DNA of 8,542 nucleotides, from the NCBI GenBank assembly GCA_020435885.1, contig JAGQYU010000014.1, forward strand, positions 1 through 8,542. The letters run 5' to 3'. The translations under genes were made by a program, and so were the position numbers. Numbering within the stretch: position 1 is the first letter of the stretch; each line of letters begins with the position of its first letter. The notes under the pieces are model-generated. The model ran no database searches. It had not been told where the DNA came from and saw only the letters and a program-made list of their open reading frames with translations. This stretch comes from Flavobacteriaceae bacterium (lineage in GTDB: Bacteria > Bacteroidota > Bacteroidia > Flavobacteriales > Flavobacteriaceae). Below are positions 8,092 to 8,542 of this stretch, one piece after another.

Positions 8092-8120
8092 AAATCTATC
8101 AAGTGTTTATTGAAATCTAT
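8092..8120. repeat. Two direct copies of AAATCTAT spaced 21 bases apart
   Basis: AAATCTAT occurs at 8092-8099 and again at 8113-8120, a start-to-start distance of 21 bases (two helical turns). The pair lies in the 263-base divergent region between the hydrolase and the cytochrome gene. It overlaps a weak minus-strand promoter match: TTG as the complement of 8143-8141, a 21-base spacer, and TAGATTTC as the complement of 8119-8112. It could be an operator, but chance is quite possible at this base composition. I see no convincing gene in 7957-8219. Confidence 0.3.
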
Positions 8121-8134
8121 ATGTTTTAATATCA

Positions 8135-8162
8135 TTGTAGCAAAAATTCAATTATAATTTTA
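8135..8162 (+). promoter_or_regulatory. Candidate promoter of the cytochrome lipoprotein gene
   Basis: TTG at 8135-8137 is followed after 17 bases by TAATTTTA at 8155-8162, which differs from the flavobacterial -7 consensus TAnnTTTG only in the last base. Transcription would begin near 8169-8171, about 50 bases before the start codon. A second, poorer box TACTTTTA at 8193-8200 has no matching -33 element. Confidence 0.3.
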
Positions 8163-8219
8163 CTTAGTTTTAAATTTAAATCCTTTAAAACATACTTTTA
8201 CACCGAATAGTACAATCTT

Positions 8220-8542
8220 ATGACCTTTTTTAAAACAAACATTCTCTTAATTATCATAGGCCTTTTTAATTTTTCTTGCCAAAGTACTGATAATAATACG
8301 TCGAAAGATAATTCTTTAGCAAATAGAACTATGGAGTTTACGGGCTCAGAATCTTGTAAATCATGTCATGAGCAAGAATATGCTTTATGGAAAAATTCAC
8401 ATCACGATTTGGCCATGCAAATTGCTGATTCAAGTATGGTTTTGGGTAATTTTAATAATATAAGCTTTTCAAATAAAGAGGTTAATTACAGGTTTTTTAA
8501 AAATGGTAATGATTTTTATGTAAATACAGAAGGTGAAAATGG
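8220..8542 (+). CDS. c-type cytochrome lipoprotein, N-terminal part (cut by window end)
   Basis: Only the first 107 codons are present. Residues 1-20 form a signal peptide whose hydrophobic core ends in NFSC, a loose lipobox with Cys20. The polar linker QSTDNNTSKDN follows, which suggests an envelope lipoprotein. C46-K-S-C49-H50 is a CXXCH heme c attachment site in the context FTGSESCKSCHEQEYALW. It is followed by SHHDLAMQ, where an extra His could serve as a distal ligand. This start resembles the cytochrome c554/doubled-CXXCH multiheme proteins of Bacteroidota, which often continue into TPR repeats, but the rest is not visible here. Likely role: electron transfer or a heme-dependent redox reaction outside the inner membrane. 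An in-frame TAG at 8208-8210 makes the ATG at 8220 the first usable start. It is divergent from the hydrolase and may belong to another transcription unit. Confidence 0.8.
   Translation, partial: MTFFKTNILLIIIGLFNFSCQSTDNNTSKDNSLANRTMEFTGSESCKSCHEQEYALWKNSHHDLAMQIADSSMVLGNFNNISFSNKEVNYRFFKNGNDFYVNTEGEN

Noticed and set aside
7953..8135. A 60-codon minus-strand reading frame whose stop overlaps the hydrolase start as ATGA
   Set aside because: The overlap looks like translational coupling, but the frame lies in very AT-rich intergenic DNA, encodes a Lys/Ile/Phe-rich peptide with no recognisable motif, and would begin upstream of the only candidate minus-strand promoter box. It is most likely a chance open frame.

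Overview
The window looks like accessory DNA from a Bacteroidota genome, most likely a flavobacterium. It is low in G+C, with very AT-rich intergenic DNA. It carries a SusC/SusD-type outer-membrane pair, lipoproteins with Bacteroidota-style signals, starts without Shine-Dalgarno sequences, and promoter-like TAnnTTTG boxes. Species and exact substrate cannot be read from the sequence.

Layout: positions 1-236 are gene-free upstream DNA with one good -7 box. Next come a SusC-like TonB-dependent transporter (237-3269) and, 15 bases later, its SusD-like lipoprotein (3285-4793); the two form one operon. A strong hairpin terminator (about 4868-4903) separates them from a co-directional gene (4977-6965). 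That gene encodes a calcineurin-like metallophosphoesterase with a complete metal-binding motif set and a twin-arginine plus lipobox signal. A second terminator (7039-7074) follows it and runs into the end of a convergent gene (7956-7066, minus strand) for a secreted alpha/beta hydrolase or esterase. A 263-base AT-rich divergent region (7957-8219) leads to the first 107 codons of a c-type cytochrome lipoprotein (8220 onward), which is cut by the window edge.

Working model (inference): the SusCD pair imports an oligomeric or conjugated organic substrate, the lipoprotein phosphoesterase removes or cleaves a phosphate ester, possibly on the cell surface, and the periplasmic esterase may remove an acyl group. 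No glycoside hydrolase, peptidase, sulfatase, kinase or regulator (ECF sigma/anti-sigma, hybrid two-component system, SusR) is visible, so this is either a minimal utilisation locus or its edge. The cytochrome may belong to an unrelated neighbouring unit.

Nothing here is clearly a new defence, mobile or RNA system. The most unusual points are the phosphoesterase-centred SusCD locus, the Tat plus surface-lipoprotein signal on that enzyme, and two terminators that share flanking sequence and show a compensatory base-pair change.
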